Notes: generated from the sequence alone by a model not told the origin. 35,521 nt of DNA from an uncultured Bacteroidales bacterium (GCA_900545245.1 UQYV01000036.1:1-35521); one strand, 5' to 3'; numbered from the stretch's first letter, positions 7,231 through 16,369 are shown. Numbers and translations are program-made.

Positions 7231-9603
7231 ATGACTGACAATACTAAAAAGAAAATCGTCAAATGGTTCTGGATTCTCTTCCTGACGCCGATTGCCTTGT
7301 TTCTGATTATGATACTGCTCGTCTGGGCCTTCGCGGACATTCCTTCGTTTGAGGAACTCGAGAATCCCGACAGCAAACTTGCGACGCAGGTGATTGCTTC
7401 GAACGGCGACATTCTGACGACGATTCACGACGAGAACCGTCTCTATGTGAGCTACGATGAGCTCTCGCCCTATCTCGTGCAGGCAGCGGTCGCTACGGAA
7501 GACTCGCGCTTCTACAGCCATTCCGGGATTGATTTCATGAGCCTCGGTAGGGTGTTCTTCAAGACTCTGCTCGCCCGCGATTCGAGCCAGGGAGGAGGCA
7601 GCACCATCACCCAGCAGCTCGCAAAGACCCTCTATCCGCGTGCGGACGTAAGCAGCAAAGTGCCGGGATGGTCGAAGGTCAAGATGGTGTGGGTGAAACT
7701 GAAGGAGTGGATTACGGCCGTGAAGCTTGAACGCAACTACACCAAGGATGAGATTATGGACATGTATATGAATGCCGTCTTTTTCGGAAGCAACGCATAT
7801 GGGGTGAAGGCGGCGTCACAGACATTCTTCGCGAAGAACCCGTCCGAGCTGACGGTTGAGGAAAGCGCGACGCTGGTCGGGATGGTGAACAAGCCGACGC
7901 GCTACAATCCTGTGATTAATCCGGACAAGTCGCTGCAACGCAGGAACTTCGTGATCGGGCAGATGGAGAAGGCCGGCTACCTCACTGAGGTGCAGCGGGA
8001 CTCGATTCAGCAGATACCGATTAATGTCTCCGCGCATCAGGTGATGGACCACAACGCGGGTCTCGGCCCTTATTTCAAGGATATGCTCATCCGTACGATG
8101 AAGGCCCGTAAGCCAAAGCGCAGTGACTATTACTATGCGGAGGACTATGCCGCCGACTCGCTCCGCTGGGAGACCGACGGACTTTACGGCTGGCTGGACA
8201 AGAACCGCAAGGCCGACGGCTCGCAGTACGATCTCTATCGCGACGGCCTGAGGATTTATTCAACCATCGACAAGAATATGCAGCGCTATGCGGAAGAGGC
8301 CGTTGCCGAGCATCTCGGAAAGGATCTCCAGCCAACTTTCTTCCGTGAACTCAAACGCAAGCCGCACGCTCCTTTTGCTTCGGACGTCGACGCCGCCACA
8401 AGGGACAGGCTGATGAAGCAGGCACGTCGGTGGAGCGACCGCTACCGCATGATGAAGAAAGACGGGGCATCCGAGTCGGAGATTGCGAAAAGTTTCGGCG
8501 AGAAGACCAGGATGAGGGTTTTCTCCTGGAAAGGGAAGGGGTATATCGACACTTTGATGACTCCCGACGACTCCATAAAATATTATAAATCATTCCTCCG
8601 GGCGGCGTTCGTGGCAGTTGAGCCCAACACCGGATTCGTCAAGGCTTATGTCGGCGGTCCGAACTACCGCTGGTTCAAATATGACAATGCACGCCAAGGC
8701 AAGCGTCAGGTGGGCTCTACGATAAAGCCTTTCCTCTATTCTTTGGCTATGCAGGACGGACTCACCCCTTGTACGGAAGTTGTGAATGTTCCGCAGACAT
8801 TCGTCGTCGGGGATGATACGTGGACTCCACGAAGCACCGACAAGGACGAGTGGATTGGGCTTACAGTGACTCTGAAATGGGGGCTGACGAAAAGTTCCAA
8901 CAACATCTCGGCCTACCTTATGAAACAGTACGGCCCGCACGCGATGGCCGAGATGATGCACAAAATGGGCATAAACGGCCACATTGACGAGGTGGAGTCA
9001 CTCTGCGTCGGCTCGACGGACCAGATGCCTTACGATATGATTGCCGCCTACAACACTTTCCCGTCCAAAGGTATGACCATTACGCCTATGTTCGTGACGC
9101 GCATCGAGGACAACACGGGCAACACCGTCAGCGAGTTCTCCAACCACAAGAAGGTGGCTATCAGCGAGTACACGGCCTACGAGATGGTGGACATGATGCG
9201 CTCTGTGGTCGACCACGGAACGGGAATCAGGCTTCGCGCGAAGTACGGGCTCAAGGGCGAGATTGCCGGAAAGACCGGAACGACCAACGACAACTCCGAC
9301 GGTTGGTTCATTGGCTACACCCCGACTATTACTGCCGGAGTCTGGGTCGGTGGCGAGGACCGTCAGATTCACTTCAATTCCACAGCGCTCGGAGGCGGCT
9401 CCAATATGGCACTTCCGATCTGGGGACTGTTTATGAAGAAGGTCTTGCGTGACGGTTCTCTCGGAGTGAGCGAGGACGATCATTTCACGCCGCCGTCCGG
9501 AGTGGTGATGAACATCGGATGCGACGCTCTGGCGACTAAGGCGCCGGGGGAGAAGAAGGCTGTTGAGGCGCAGTCGGCTGAAGAGGATTATTATTTTGAG
9601 TGA
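7231..9603 (+). CDS. mrcA: Class A penicillin-binding protein (PBP1A-like)
   Basis: Bifunctional peptidoglycan synthase of the inner membrane with its domains in the periplasm. Start at 7231 (MTDNTKKK) gives 790 aa; numbering below uses it. One membrane anchor lies at about residues 12-34. The GT51 transglycosylase domain shows AAVATEDSRFYSHSGID (catalytic Glu90) and GGSTITQQLAKTLYP. The transpeptidase domain has SxxK (S496-T-I-K499), SxN (S555-S-N557) and KTG (681-683). All active-site motifs are intact. The region between the two domains is longer than in compact PBP1A proteins. ddl follows 5 bp after the stop, so the two are probably one transcription unit for cell-wall synthesis. Confidence 0.95.
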   Translation: MTDNTKKKIVKWFWILFLTPIALFLIMILLVWAFADIPSFEELENPDSKLATQVIASNGDILTTIHDENRLYVSYDELSPYLVQAAVATEDSRFYSHSGIDFMSLGRVFFKTLLARDSSQGGGSTITQQLAKTLYPRADVSSKVPGWSKVKMVWVKLKEWITAVKLERNYTKDEIMDMYMNAVFFGSNAYGVKAASQTFFAKNPSELTVEESATLVGMVNKPTRYNPVINPDKSLQRRNFVIGQMEKAGYLTEVQRDSIQQIPINVSAHQVMDHNAGLGPYFKDMLIRTMKARKPKRSDYYYAEDYAADSLRWETDGLYGWLDKNRKADGSQYDLYRDGLRIYSTIDKNMQRYAEEAVAEHLGKDLQPTFFRELKRKPHAPFASDVDAATRDRLMKQARRWSDRYRMMKKDGASESEIAKSFGEKTRMRVFSWKGKGYIDTLMTPDDSIKYYKSFLRAAFVAVEPNTGFVKAYVGGPNYRWFKYDNARQGKRQVGSTIKPFLYSLAMQDGLTPCTEVVNVPQTFVVGDDTWTPRSTDKDEWIGLTVTLKWGLTKSSNNISAYLMKQYGPHAMAEMMHKMGINGHIDEVESLCVGSTDQMPYDMIAAYNTFPSKGMTITPMFVTRIEDNTGNTVSEFSNHKKVAISEYTAYEMVDMMRSVVDHGTGIRLRAKYGLKGEIAGKTGTTNDNSDGWFIGYTPTITAGVWVGGEDRQIHFNSTALGGGSNMALPIWGLFMKKVLRDGSLGVSEDDHFTPPSGVVMNIGCDALATKAPGEKKAVEAQSAEEDYYFE

Positions 9604-9608
9604 GATAT

Positions 9609-10631
9609 ATGAAAAATTACAAAAACATCGCTGTGATATACAGCAGTGACTCCTCTGAATGGGAGGTTTCCTGCCGCAGCGGAAAATTTACGGCGTCGCA
9701 GATTGACGGGACGAAATATGATGTTTACGAAATATTCGCGCGTTTCGGGCAGTGGAACGTCGTCGCGATGCGTCCGAAAGGGGGAGAGCGCGTCGAGTTC
9801 GCGGAAGGGGAGGCTCCTCAGGTCGACAAGACTGACTTCTCCGCAGAAATAGGCGGTACCCGTGTGAAGTTCGATTATGCCTACATCATGCAGCACGGCA
9901 TTCCCGGCGAGAATGGTCAGATGCAGGGTTATCTCGAAATGCTCCGGGTTCCGTTCAGCAGCTGCAGCGCGTTTGTCTCGGCGATTACATTCGACAAGTT
10001 CTCCTGCAAGAGCTACCTGAAAGATGTTGATTTCGTGAAGGTTGCCAAAGACCTGTTCATCCGCAGGGGCGAGTCTCCGGAGGGACTTGCAGACAAGGCC
10101 GTGGCGAAGTTGGGACTTCCGATGTTCGTCAAGCCAACCGATGGCGGCTCCAGTTTCGGCGTGACCAAGGTCAAGACAGCCGAGGATTTTGACAAGGCTG
10201 TGAACTATGCCTTTGAGGACAGTGCGACTATTCTTGCAGAGGAGGCTATTGTCGGACGTGAGATTACCTGTGCCGTCTACTTCGACGGAAAATCGGAGGT
10301 TGCGCTCCCTGTCATCGAGATTGTGACGAGCCATGAATTCTTCGATTACGATGCGAAGTACAACGGTGCAAGCGAAGAAATATGCCCGGCACCGCTCGAT
10401 GCCGCAACGACTTCCATGGTGCAGGAGACTTCCAGGAAGATATATGCCCACATCGGCTGCTCCGGAGTCGTCCGCATGGACTATATACTTTCGTCCGACG
10501 GGCTTTATTTCCTTGAAATGAACACGATTCCGGGAATGACGGCTGCGTCCCTCGTCCCGAAGATGGTGCGTACGGCCGGGCTCGATATGACGGATTTCCT
10601 GAATACTATAATCGAGAATACCGGCAGGTAG
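9609..10631 (+). CDS. ddl: D-alanine--D-alanine ligase
   Basis: ATP-grasp ligase that makes the D-Ala-D-Ala dipeptide for peptidoglycan; cytoplasmic. ATP-grasp landmarks are FVKPTDGGSSFGVTKV (phosphate-binding loop), ILAEEAIVGREITCAVY, and the C-terminal metal-binding FLEMNTIPGMTAASLVPKM. The Ddl signature SSCSAFVSAITFDKFSCK is also visible. A GTG at 9600 overlaps the penicillin-binding protein stop; the ATG at 9609 (340 aa) gives a normal N-terminus and is preferred. Adjacent genes supply the next steps of the same pathway. Confidence 0.92.
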   Translation: MKNYKNIAVIYSSDSSEWEVSCRSGKFTASQIDGTKYDVYEIFARFGQWNVVAMRPKGGERVEFAEGEAPQVDKTDFSAEIGGTRVKFDYAYIMQHGIPGENGQMQGYLEMLRVPFSSCSAFVSAITFDKFSCKSYLKDVDFVKVAKDLFIRRGESPEGLADKAVAKLGLPMFVKPTDGGSSFGVTKVKTAEDFDKAVNYAFEDSATILAEEAIVGREITCAVYFDGKSEVALPVIEIVTSHEFFDYDAKYNGASEEICPAPLDAATTSMVQETSRKIYAHIGCSGVVRMDYILSSDGLYFLEMNTIPGMTAASLVPKMVRTAGLDMTDFLNTIIENTGR

Positions 10632-10689
10632 GAAGTCAACTTTGTTCTCCTGGCGTTTCGGATGAAACGGGAATCTTTGTGCAAACATT

Positions 10690-11601
10690 ATGTGGCTTAA
10701 AGACTTATATGATGAGGGACGTGCACTGACCTCAAGAGAATATCCGGACAGCAGGGAGCGCGACAGTCTGCTTAACGCTGTTCTTGAGGATGTACTGCAT
10801 CTTCCTCGCTATGCTGTCCTTGTTGACCCGTTCAATGAAATTGGCGAGCGGGAATGCAGCCGGTTTCTCGACTGCGCGCGGAGGCTGGCGGCAGGGGAGC
10901 CTCTTCAGTACATCGTCGGGTGGACGGAATTTTACGGACGTCGCTTCAATGTCACTCCGGCGGTTCTGATACCGCGTCCCGAGACAGAGCAGTTGTGCCG
11001 GGAGGCGATTGAACGAATACGTGCGGTAGGGCGGGAATCGCTCCGCATTCTTGATTTATGTACAGGATCCGGCTGCATTGCCTGGACGCTTGCACTTGAA
11101 CTGCCCGGTTCCGATGTCGTAGGGGTTGACATATCTCCTGCGGCTCTCGATGTGGCATTGAATCAGGGACTTTTGCCTGAAACTTCGAAGGAAAGCGCAA
11201 AACATGGAGGGCAGGAGTGCCTTACGAAACAGCCTAAGTTTGTGGAATATGACATCCTTCGCGGTCCGGATGAATTCATATATCACAATGAGTTTGACTC
11301 TTTCGATGTCATAATCTCAAATCCTCCATACGTCCGTGATGGCGAGCGCCCGCTGATCAGACGCAATGTCCTTGAGCATGAGCCGTCTTTGGCGCTCTTT
11401 GTCCCGGATGCCAATCCTCTTAAGTTCTACAAGGCCATCCGTGATTGGGCGGAGCGGCTTCTCGTCCCGGGCGGTCTGTTGTTCTTAGAACAAAATGAGG
11501 CTTTGGCGGAGGAAACTGCAACAATTTGTTGCAATTTTTCCGAGGTTGAAACCGTCAGCGACTATTTTGGCAAACCGCGCTTCACTGTTGCAAGGAAATA
11601 G
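10690..11601 (+). CDS. prmC: Peptide chain release factor N5-glutamine methyltransferase
   Basis: SAM-dependent methyltransferase that modifies the GGQ glutamine of release factors. The N-terminal helical domain leads into the family motif QYIVGWTEFYGRRFNVTPAVLIPRPETE. The SAM-binding motif is LDLCTGSGCIAWTLA and the catalytic NPPY lies in IISNPPYVRD. Length 303 aa is slightly above the usual 280-290 because of a short charged insertion (about residues 162-176, ETSKESAKHGGQ). It starts 58 bp after ddl. Confidence 0.94.
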   Translation: MWLKDLYDEGRALTSREYPDSRERDSLLNAVLEDVLHLPRYAVLVDPFNEIGERECSRFLDCARRLAAGEPLQYIVGWTEFYGRRFNVTPAVLIPRPETEQLCREAIERIRAVGRESLRILDLCTGSGCIAWTLALELPGSDVVGVDISPAALDVALNQGLLPETSKESAKHGGQECLTKQPKFVEYDILRGPDEFIYHNEFDSFDVIISNPPYVRDGERPLIRRNVLEHEPSLALFVPDANPLKFYKAIRDWAERLLVPGGLLFLEQNEALAEETATICCNFSEVETVSDYFGKPRFTVARK

Positions 11602-11658
11602 CCCTCTGTTGTCCTGCGGAGTGGGTCTCATACGTTGCCTGAGGGTGACGTTTTTGAT

Positions 11659-11676
11659 AAAGTTTGCGCAAACTTT
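11659..11676. promoter_or_regulatory. Perfect 18-bp palindrome
   Basis: AAAGTTTGCGCAAACTTT is its own reverse complement. It lies in the 188-bp gap between prmC and the following lipoprotein gene. It could be a dimeric repressor or activator site, or a small 3' hairpin of prmC; no long T-run follows. Confidence 0.4.
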
Positions 11677-11789
11677 TCGTTTAATCGGGAGCCAGAATCT
11701 GCCTTTGGCTACCCTGTATGACATGTTAGGGACTTTATCCGCTGAATATTTCCATCTGCCGGATTTTCTTTGTCACTTTGCGGCAACAA

Positions 11790-13103
11790 ATGAAAGTTGC
11801 TATGAGAAAGTTAAGATTGTTTTTGTGCGCGGGACTGCTCCCGCTACTGTTTTCTTGTGAAAAAGTGATTGGAGAAGACTCCTCTGACAATGCTGCGAGT
11901 CCGGTTGCACTTGACCGTGTGGCTGCCATGCTTTCGGAACTGCCGCTGGAGCCGGAGCATTATCGTGAGGTGCATTCGGCGGTGGAGTCGTCTTCAGGCA
12001 ACGGCTACGATGAGGAATACACGATGTCGGACCTCTTTGCCTCGCCGGGAAAGGGAGTAGGAGACAGCCGGACCAAGGCGGCGACTGTGTCGAAGGCCTA
12101 CGGACGTCCTTTGAGGGAACTTATACGCGAGCATGTGAGGGCTTCTGTCGCCACCAAGTCCGTTGGGGCAGGCAAGGCTGATTCGGATGACTCACGGTCC
12201 GGAAACTCAAATACCGCCTCATCTGGCTCCGGCATGGCAGACTCCGGTTTCGGGGATGATGCGGATGCTTACCTTGCTGCCCTGGAGTCATCGGACGTGC
12301 AGATTTACTGGCCGTATTCTGAAAACTGGGACGGACAGTCGGAGCCGGTCTTTACCTTTGACCCGGGAGACGATTCGGATGTGAATATAGGCTACAAGGT
12401 GGTGAGGCAACCTGATGGTTCAAGCCGTGTCGAAGAAGTGGAGGTGGACGAGGCATTTGCCGAGAAGAACCCGGTTTGGGTGGTGAACCGCAACTCGGAC
12501 TGCGGCTTCACTTCGCTTGAAATCATGCGCCGCGAGCACCCTGAATGGGACAATGGAGGCGGAGCGCTGATTATCGGCGGGAAAAGACAGGCTTCTGCGT
12601 CCGCCGCATCGACAAGAGCCTCTACATTGAAGACTCTTGTACTCAAGGAATTCACGATGAAACGCAACTACGACTGCTGGTTTGCCGGCGGCTCCGAGTT
12701 CTTCATCAAGGCCGGTTCCGTCAACGATTTCTTCGCCTCCACCGAGGCTGAACTGCGCCTCTACACTCCGCAAGTCACAGACTTTATGGTCGTTGTGAAG
12801 CGCAAGCAGAAAGGACAGCCCCTGCCTTTTAACACTGTGATTGTCTCGGACTGGTCCGAGCAGCTCACCCAAGTTGCTTTCATGATAACGGAAGACGACG
12901 GCGGCACTCTTGATCAGTGGAAATGCTCCGCAGTGGTCAAAATCAAGTCCAAGAGCTACGGCTTTGACATTTCCCTCCCGTTCAACTCCCGCGACGACAT
13001 CGTCTGGCGCGGTCAGCTCAGCCGCCGCTACATCGACGCCACCAGCAACCTCGTCGGCCACTTCGGCGATGTGGACATCACCTTTGAAGTCATAGAATAC
13101 TGA
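11790..13103 (+). CDS. Large lipoprotein of unknown function
   Basis: Not recognised as a named family. The start at 11790 (ATG) gives a short basic N-terminus, a hydrophobic core and a lipobox (L-F-S-C, Cys23), so a mature lipoprotein of about 415 aa is expected. A start at 11802 would serve as well; an upstream TTG at 11778 overlaps a promoter-like TCACTTTG. Residues about 55-160 are rich in Ser, Gly, Asp and Ala, including a low-complexity linker (about 130-155). The C-terminal half is richer in beta-strand-like segments and aromatic residues (YDCWFAGGSEFF, DFMVVVKRKQKG, SYGFDISLPFN, GDVDITFEVIEY). The gene is immediately followed by the structured 3' element at 13104. Confidence 0.75.
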   Translation: MKVAMRKLRLFLCAGLLPLLFSCEKVIGEDSSDNAASPVALDRVAAMLSELPLEPEHYREVHSAVESSSGNGYDEEYTMSDLFASPGKGVGDSRTKAATVSKAYGRPLRELIREHVRASVATKSVGAGKADSDDSRSGNSNTASSGSGMADSGFGDDADAYLAALESSDVQIYWPYSENWDGQSEPVFTFDPGDDSDVNIGYKVVRQPDGSSRVEEVEVDEAFAEKNPVWVVNRNSDCGFTSLEIMRREHPEWDNGGGALIIGGKRQASASAASTRASTLKTLVLKEFTMKRNYDCWFAGGSEFFIKAGSVNDFFASTEAELRLYTPQVTDFMVVVKRKQKGQPLPFNTVIVSDWSEQLTQVAFMITEDDGGTLDQWKCSAVVKIKSKSYGFDISLPFNSRDDIVWRGQLSRRYIDATSNLVGHFGDVDITFEVIEY

Positions 13104-13224
13104 CGGGGCGCAGAAAAAGCGGTCTGCTGCGTTGGGCGGTTTGATGAAATCCTCACAGCCGTCAAGGCTGCTGCGGTTTCATCTTCACCGTCCGCCTTGC
13201 ATCCCATCTTTTTCTGCATCCCCT
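13104..13224 (+). repeat. Structured 3' repeat element, copy A
   Basis: It starts directly after the lipoprotein stop. An outer stem pairs GGGG-C-GCAGAAAAAG (13105-13119) with CTTTTTCTGC-AT-CCCC (13208-13223). An inner stem pairs GATGAAA (13143-13149) with TTTCATC (13177-13183). A tip hairpin pairs CAGCC with GGCTG (13156-13160/13166-13170). Between the stems lie TCCTCA and CTGCGG, which are kept in the other two copies. Copy B at 22231-22350 on the opposite strand is almost the same sequence. A T-run (13235-13241) follows, so terminator activity is possible. Confidence 0.85.
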
Positions 13225-13228
13225 CTGA

Positions 13229-15319
13229 CTAAGCTTTTTTTATAACCATTTCGCAGTTTTTACAGTCAAAATGGAGGTAGAGAAGACGGCCGTTGTTGCG
13301 GAGAAAGAGTCCGTCGCGGATGTCGTTGGCGGTGGCGAAGGCAGCGTAGGCAGGTGTCTTGCGGCAGAGACCTATTTCGTGTAGGAGGCAGTATTTGCTG
13401 CGCATCAGTTCGATGGAGTCAGACGGCTCGATTTCGTAGGCCGGTGCGACAATCTTTGCACCGAGGCGTCTGTAGAGACCGGCGGCGAGACTGTTGGCGA
13501 CGTCACTTTTATAGCTGATGAAGGGTGGGAATTCAAGCTGTTTCGCAAGACTGCCCCTGATTGTGGCGTGGTTCAGCGGGCGTGCATTGCATGGAAGACT
13601 GTCGAGCGCCTCGGCAATAGAACGGCGGATTCCGTTGAGATGCGCGGCTGAAATCATTGGAATGTTGCCGTCAGCTTCGCGTTTGATACAGCTCTCGCCA
13701 TTGCACAGTATGTCCTCCACCGAGAAGCTGTAGATGCCCGAGTCCTTGCCGAGCTGGCCGGAAATCATCCCGAGCATGCGCTCCCTGTTTCTTGCCGGCT
13801 CCGTCTCGATGTCTGTAGCGTAGTGAGTTTCACGTCCGTCTTCGCTGACGGCATTGACAATGACCCGGAAGTTCCTGACTCCTTCCACCTCGTGTCGGCT
13901 TGCTATAGGGCTGTCGGTTTCGTTGATATCTACAGTCAAATTGACTCCAATCATGCGAGTGGCGCCCTTTTCGAGTTCCTTCTCGAAGGCCGTGTCGAGG
14001 TTGCGGTAAAGCCGCATCCCCGGAGCTATGCCATCTGCGGCCCGGCAAAGAATCGTGTTGCCCTCGCAGATGGCTGCCCTGAATCCGTGCTCCTTGCCGT
14101 CCCGGCCGATGAACGAGAAGCCGTCGCCGTTGTGAAACGATGTGGCTGCAGTTCTTGTTTCCCGGTGCTGTCTACCATGCTCTGCAGTTGTTCCCTGTTG
14201 ATGCATTGGTTTGATTGTCAGTCTAATTCCGTTTCTTAGTCTTTCGATGGAAGCCACTGTCCCGACTTCCTCTCCAAGTGCCTTGCCTGCGTCAAGGCAT
14301 GCCCACTGACTACGCTGTCCGTCAAAGTACAATTGCGTGAACCCTCTGTTGAAACTTTTCGCCGGGGCCGGGGTGAAACCGCAGACCTCATGTCCGTGCG
14401 ATGCGCGGCAATATATGTTCGGATTTGCGCTCACAAGCCTATCCAACGCTTGCGAGTAGGCGGCCACGATGTTCCTCACGTATGAAATGCTCTTGAGCCG
14501 CCCCTCAATCTTGAATGAACTGACTCCGGCCTCCGCCATCTCCGGTAGACGCCCAAGCAAGTTTAGGTCACGCAGCGACAGTAGCGTCCTATCCTCTGCC
14601 ATGGGCTTTCCCGGCTTGTATCCTGCTGCCAGCCGTGCCCCTTCCCCTGCCAAGGCTTCACGCCCATGGGACAAGTCCGGCCACCTCACCGGCTTGCCAT
14701 CCGCGTTCACCAGATCATATCTCGAACGGCACGCCTGCACGCACTCTCCTCTATTTGCGCTCCGGCCGCTCAGCATATGTGACAGATAGCACTGACCGCT
14801 ATAGCACACGCACAGCGCCCCGTGCACAAATGCCTCCACCTCGCAGATCACTGCAGAGCATATTTCTCTCACCGTCGATAGAGGCAGCTCTCTCTCAAGC
14901 ACGATCCTCGAGAACCCGAGTGCATCCATCCTGCGGGCCTCCTCCACAGTCCGAATCGAGCACTGAGTCGAGGCATGTAGCGGAATAGTCAGTTCCTCCG
15001 GTTGCCTCAACTCAAACGCGGGCAGCGCAAAGTCCTGCACAATCAGAGCGTCCGCCCCGGCCTCCTGCATTGCAAGCGCAAGTGCATAGGCAGCGTCCAG
15101 TTCATCTTCAAAGATGATCGTGTTCAGCGTCACGAACACTCTCGCGCCGAACCTATGGGCATACGAGCAAAGCCTACGGATGTCCTCAACGCTGTTTCCT
15201 GCCGCCTGTCTCGCTCCGAAGGCCGGCCCTGCGAGATAAACGGCATCGGCACCGCAGTCAATGGCCGCGATGCCGATTTCAATGTTTCTTGCCGGAGCAA
15301 GCAGTTCAAGTTCTCTCAT
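13229..15319 (-). CDS. U32 family protein (peptidase U32 / tRNA-rRNA hydroxylation type)
   Basis: A 696-aa member of family U32. Related proteins hydroxylate bases in rRNA or tRNA (RlhA, TrhP) or are annotated as collagenase-like; most appear to bind an iron-sulfur cluster. The N-terminal TIM barrel begins ELLAPARNIEIGIAAIDCGADAVYLAG. The family cysteine motif is present (HGALCVCYSGQCYLSHMLSGR followed by NRGECVQACRSRYDL), as is FKIEGRLKSISYVRNIVAAY. A long C-terminal extension contains a DUF3656-like module (KEHGFRAAICEGNTI, DGIAPGMRLYRN) and ends with another cysteine pair (FDCKNCEMVIKK). It follows the TPR gene by 29 bp and is probably cotranscribed. RlhA-like 23S rRNA C2501 hydroxylation is the best guess. 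Confidence 0.85.
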   Translation of the reverse strand: MRELELLAPARNIEIGIAAIDCGADAVYLAGPAFGARQAAGNSVEDIRRLCSYAHRFGARVFVTLNTIIFEDELDAAYALALAMQEAGADALIVQDFALPAFELRQPEELTIPLHASTQCSIRTVEEARRMDALGFSRIVLERELPLSTVREICSAVICEVEAFVHGALCVCYSGQCYLSHMLSGRSANRGECVQACRSRYDLVNADGKPVRWPDLSHGREALAGEGARLAAGYKPGKPMAEDRTLLSLRDLNLLGRLPEMAEAGVSSFKIEGRLKSISYVRNIVAAYSQALDRLVSANPNIYCRASHGHEVCGFTPAPAKSFNRGFTQLYFDGQRSQWACLDAGKALGEEVGTVASIERLRNGIRLTIKPMHQQGTTAEHGRQHRETRTAATSFHNGDGFSFIGRDGKEHGFRAAICEGNTILCRAADGIAPGMRLYRNLDTAFEKELEKGATRMIGVNLTVDINETDSPIASRHEVEGVRNFRVIVNAVSEDGRETHYATDIETEPARNRERMLGMISGQLGKDSGIYSFSVEDILCNGESCIKREADGNIPMISAAHLNGIRRSIAEALDSLPCNARPLNHATIRGSLAKQLEFPPFISYKSDVANSLAAGLYRRLGAKIVAPAYEIEPSDSIELMRSKYCLLHEIGLCRKTPAYAAFATANDIRDGLFLRNNGRLLYLHFDCKNCEMVIKKA

Positions 15320-15348
15320 GTCAGGAAAACGCGCTGCAGCAGGGCAAA

Positions 15349-16284
15349 TTATTTTTCAAGCGCCGCAATCTGCGCCTTTGCAACCTCGGTGTACTTAGGA
15401 TTCGTCAGAATCTGCTGGTAGTACTCGACTGCCTTTGCCTTGTTTCCGGCTTTCTGGTAGGAAACCGCAAGAGTGCACCTGATGTCATCAGCCTTCTTGT
15501 CGTTCGGAGCGACCACGAGGAACTGCTCGAAAGCCTCGTTTGCCTTTTCGTCCTGGCCGAGTTTCTGAGCCGACATGCCGGCGAAGTAAAGTGCGTTGCC
15601 GCTCTCCACGAAGCTGTTTGACTTCAGTGCAGCGTCGTATGCGTCAGCATAATTCTGACCTTTGAGGGCGGCCTGGGCTTTCTTAAGATACATGTTTGCA
15701 AGCTGCTTGTTGGCTGCCTTCTCCTGGCCGTTCGCCGCTGCTGCAAGGTATGCGGTCTCGGCGTTTGCCGTGTCACCCTTCTGTGCGTAAGCCATTCCGA
15801 GACGGAGCTGAGCCGTTCCGTTGGCAGGGTTCAATGCGAGCAAGTCGTTGTATGCAGCGATGGCACCGTCAAGATTCTTGGTCTTAAGAAGGTCGTTTGC
15901 CTTGTTCATGAGAACCTGAGGTTTGAGAGTCTCCGCATCCTCTACGACATCTGTCACTCCATATTCCTTAGCCTGTGCGACGGCTTCGTCAATTTCGGCG
16001 ATGCCCTTGTCGTAGTTGCCTTCCTTGATGGATTCTTTGGCTACGTTGAACATGATTTTAGGAATATACTCCTTGCAGTTGTTCACCATCTCCGCCCCTT
16101 CTTCGCCGCAGGCCTCAGCCATTGTGAGCGCCGCCTTGAAATTTTCAAGGGCTTCGGTGTTGTTTCCTGCCTGAAGCGCCATTGCCCCGTTGTTATAAGT
16201 CTCGGTAGCCTGCGCCATGTCCTGCGCAGAAACGGCAACAGCAGTCGCGAGTGTCGCCGCAATGATAAGCAAAATCTTTTTCAT
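15349..16284 (-). CDS. Periplasmic TPR repeat protein
   Basis: A 311-aa protein with a clear signal peptide (MKKILLIIAATLATAVAVSAQ, cleavage after SAQ) and no lipobox, so soluble periplasmic or weakly membrane-associated. The mature chain is made of tetratricopeptide helices, for example TYNNGAMALQAGNNTEALENF, AIAAYNDLLALNPANGTAQLR, LGMAYAQKGDTANAETAYLAA and LAVSYQKAGNKAKAVEYYQQIL. It should act as a protein-binding scaffold; the partner is unknown. The U32 gene follows on the same strand, and the M16-like gene is divergent. Confidence 0.88.
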   Translation of the reverse strand: MKKILLIIAATLATAVAVSAQDMAQATETYNNGAMALQAGNNTEALENFKAALTMAEACGEEGAEMVNNCKEYIPKIMFNVAKESIKEGNYDKGIAEIDEAVAQAKEYGVTDVVEDAETLKPQVLMNKANDLLKTKNLDGAIAAYNDLLALNPANGTAQLRLGMAYAQKGDTANAETAYLAAAANGQEKAANKQLANMYLKKAQAALKGQNYADAYDAALKSNSFVESGNALYFAGMSAQKLGQDEKANEAFEQFLVVAPNDKKADDIRCTLAVSYQKAGNKAKAVEYYQQILTNPKYTEVAKAQIAALEK

Positions 16285-16314
16285 ATCGCTGAAATTTTAA
16301 CATTCACAATTTAC

Positions 16315-16328
16315 GGCATACTTATGCC
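16315..16328. promoter_or_regulatory. Inverted repeat near the TPR gene transcription start
   Basis: GGCATA and TATGCC flank CT and lie just downstream of the TPR gene -7 box. It may be an operator or a hairpin in the 5' leader. Confidence 0.35.
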
Positions 16329-16336
16329 ACGAATCG

Positions 16337-16344
16337 CAAATTTA
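16337..16344 (-). promoter_or_regulatory. -7 promoter box for the TPR-U32 unit
   Basis: Minus-strand TAAATTTG matches TAnnTTTG. An ATTG about 22 nt upstream (16367-16370) could serve as the -33 element. Confidence 0.55.
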
Positions 16345-16369
16345 ACATATATTTCTTAAAAGTGTACAA

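Noticed and set aside
13028..13219. A minus-strand frame here and a plus-strand frame at 22235-22456 encode near-identical peptides starting M(Q/K)KKMGCKADGEDETAAAL.
   Set aside because: The similarity covers only the DNA repeat (elements A and B), is antisense to the element's own orientation, and the frames diverge beyond it. It reflects the repeated DNA, not a conserved protein.
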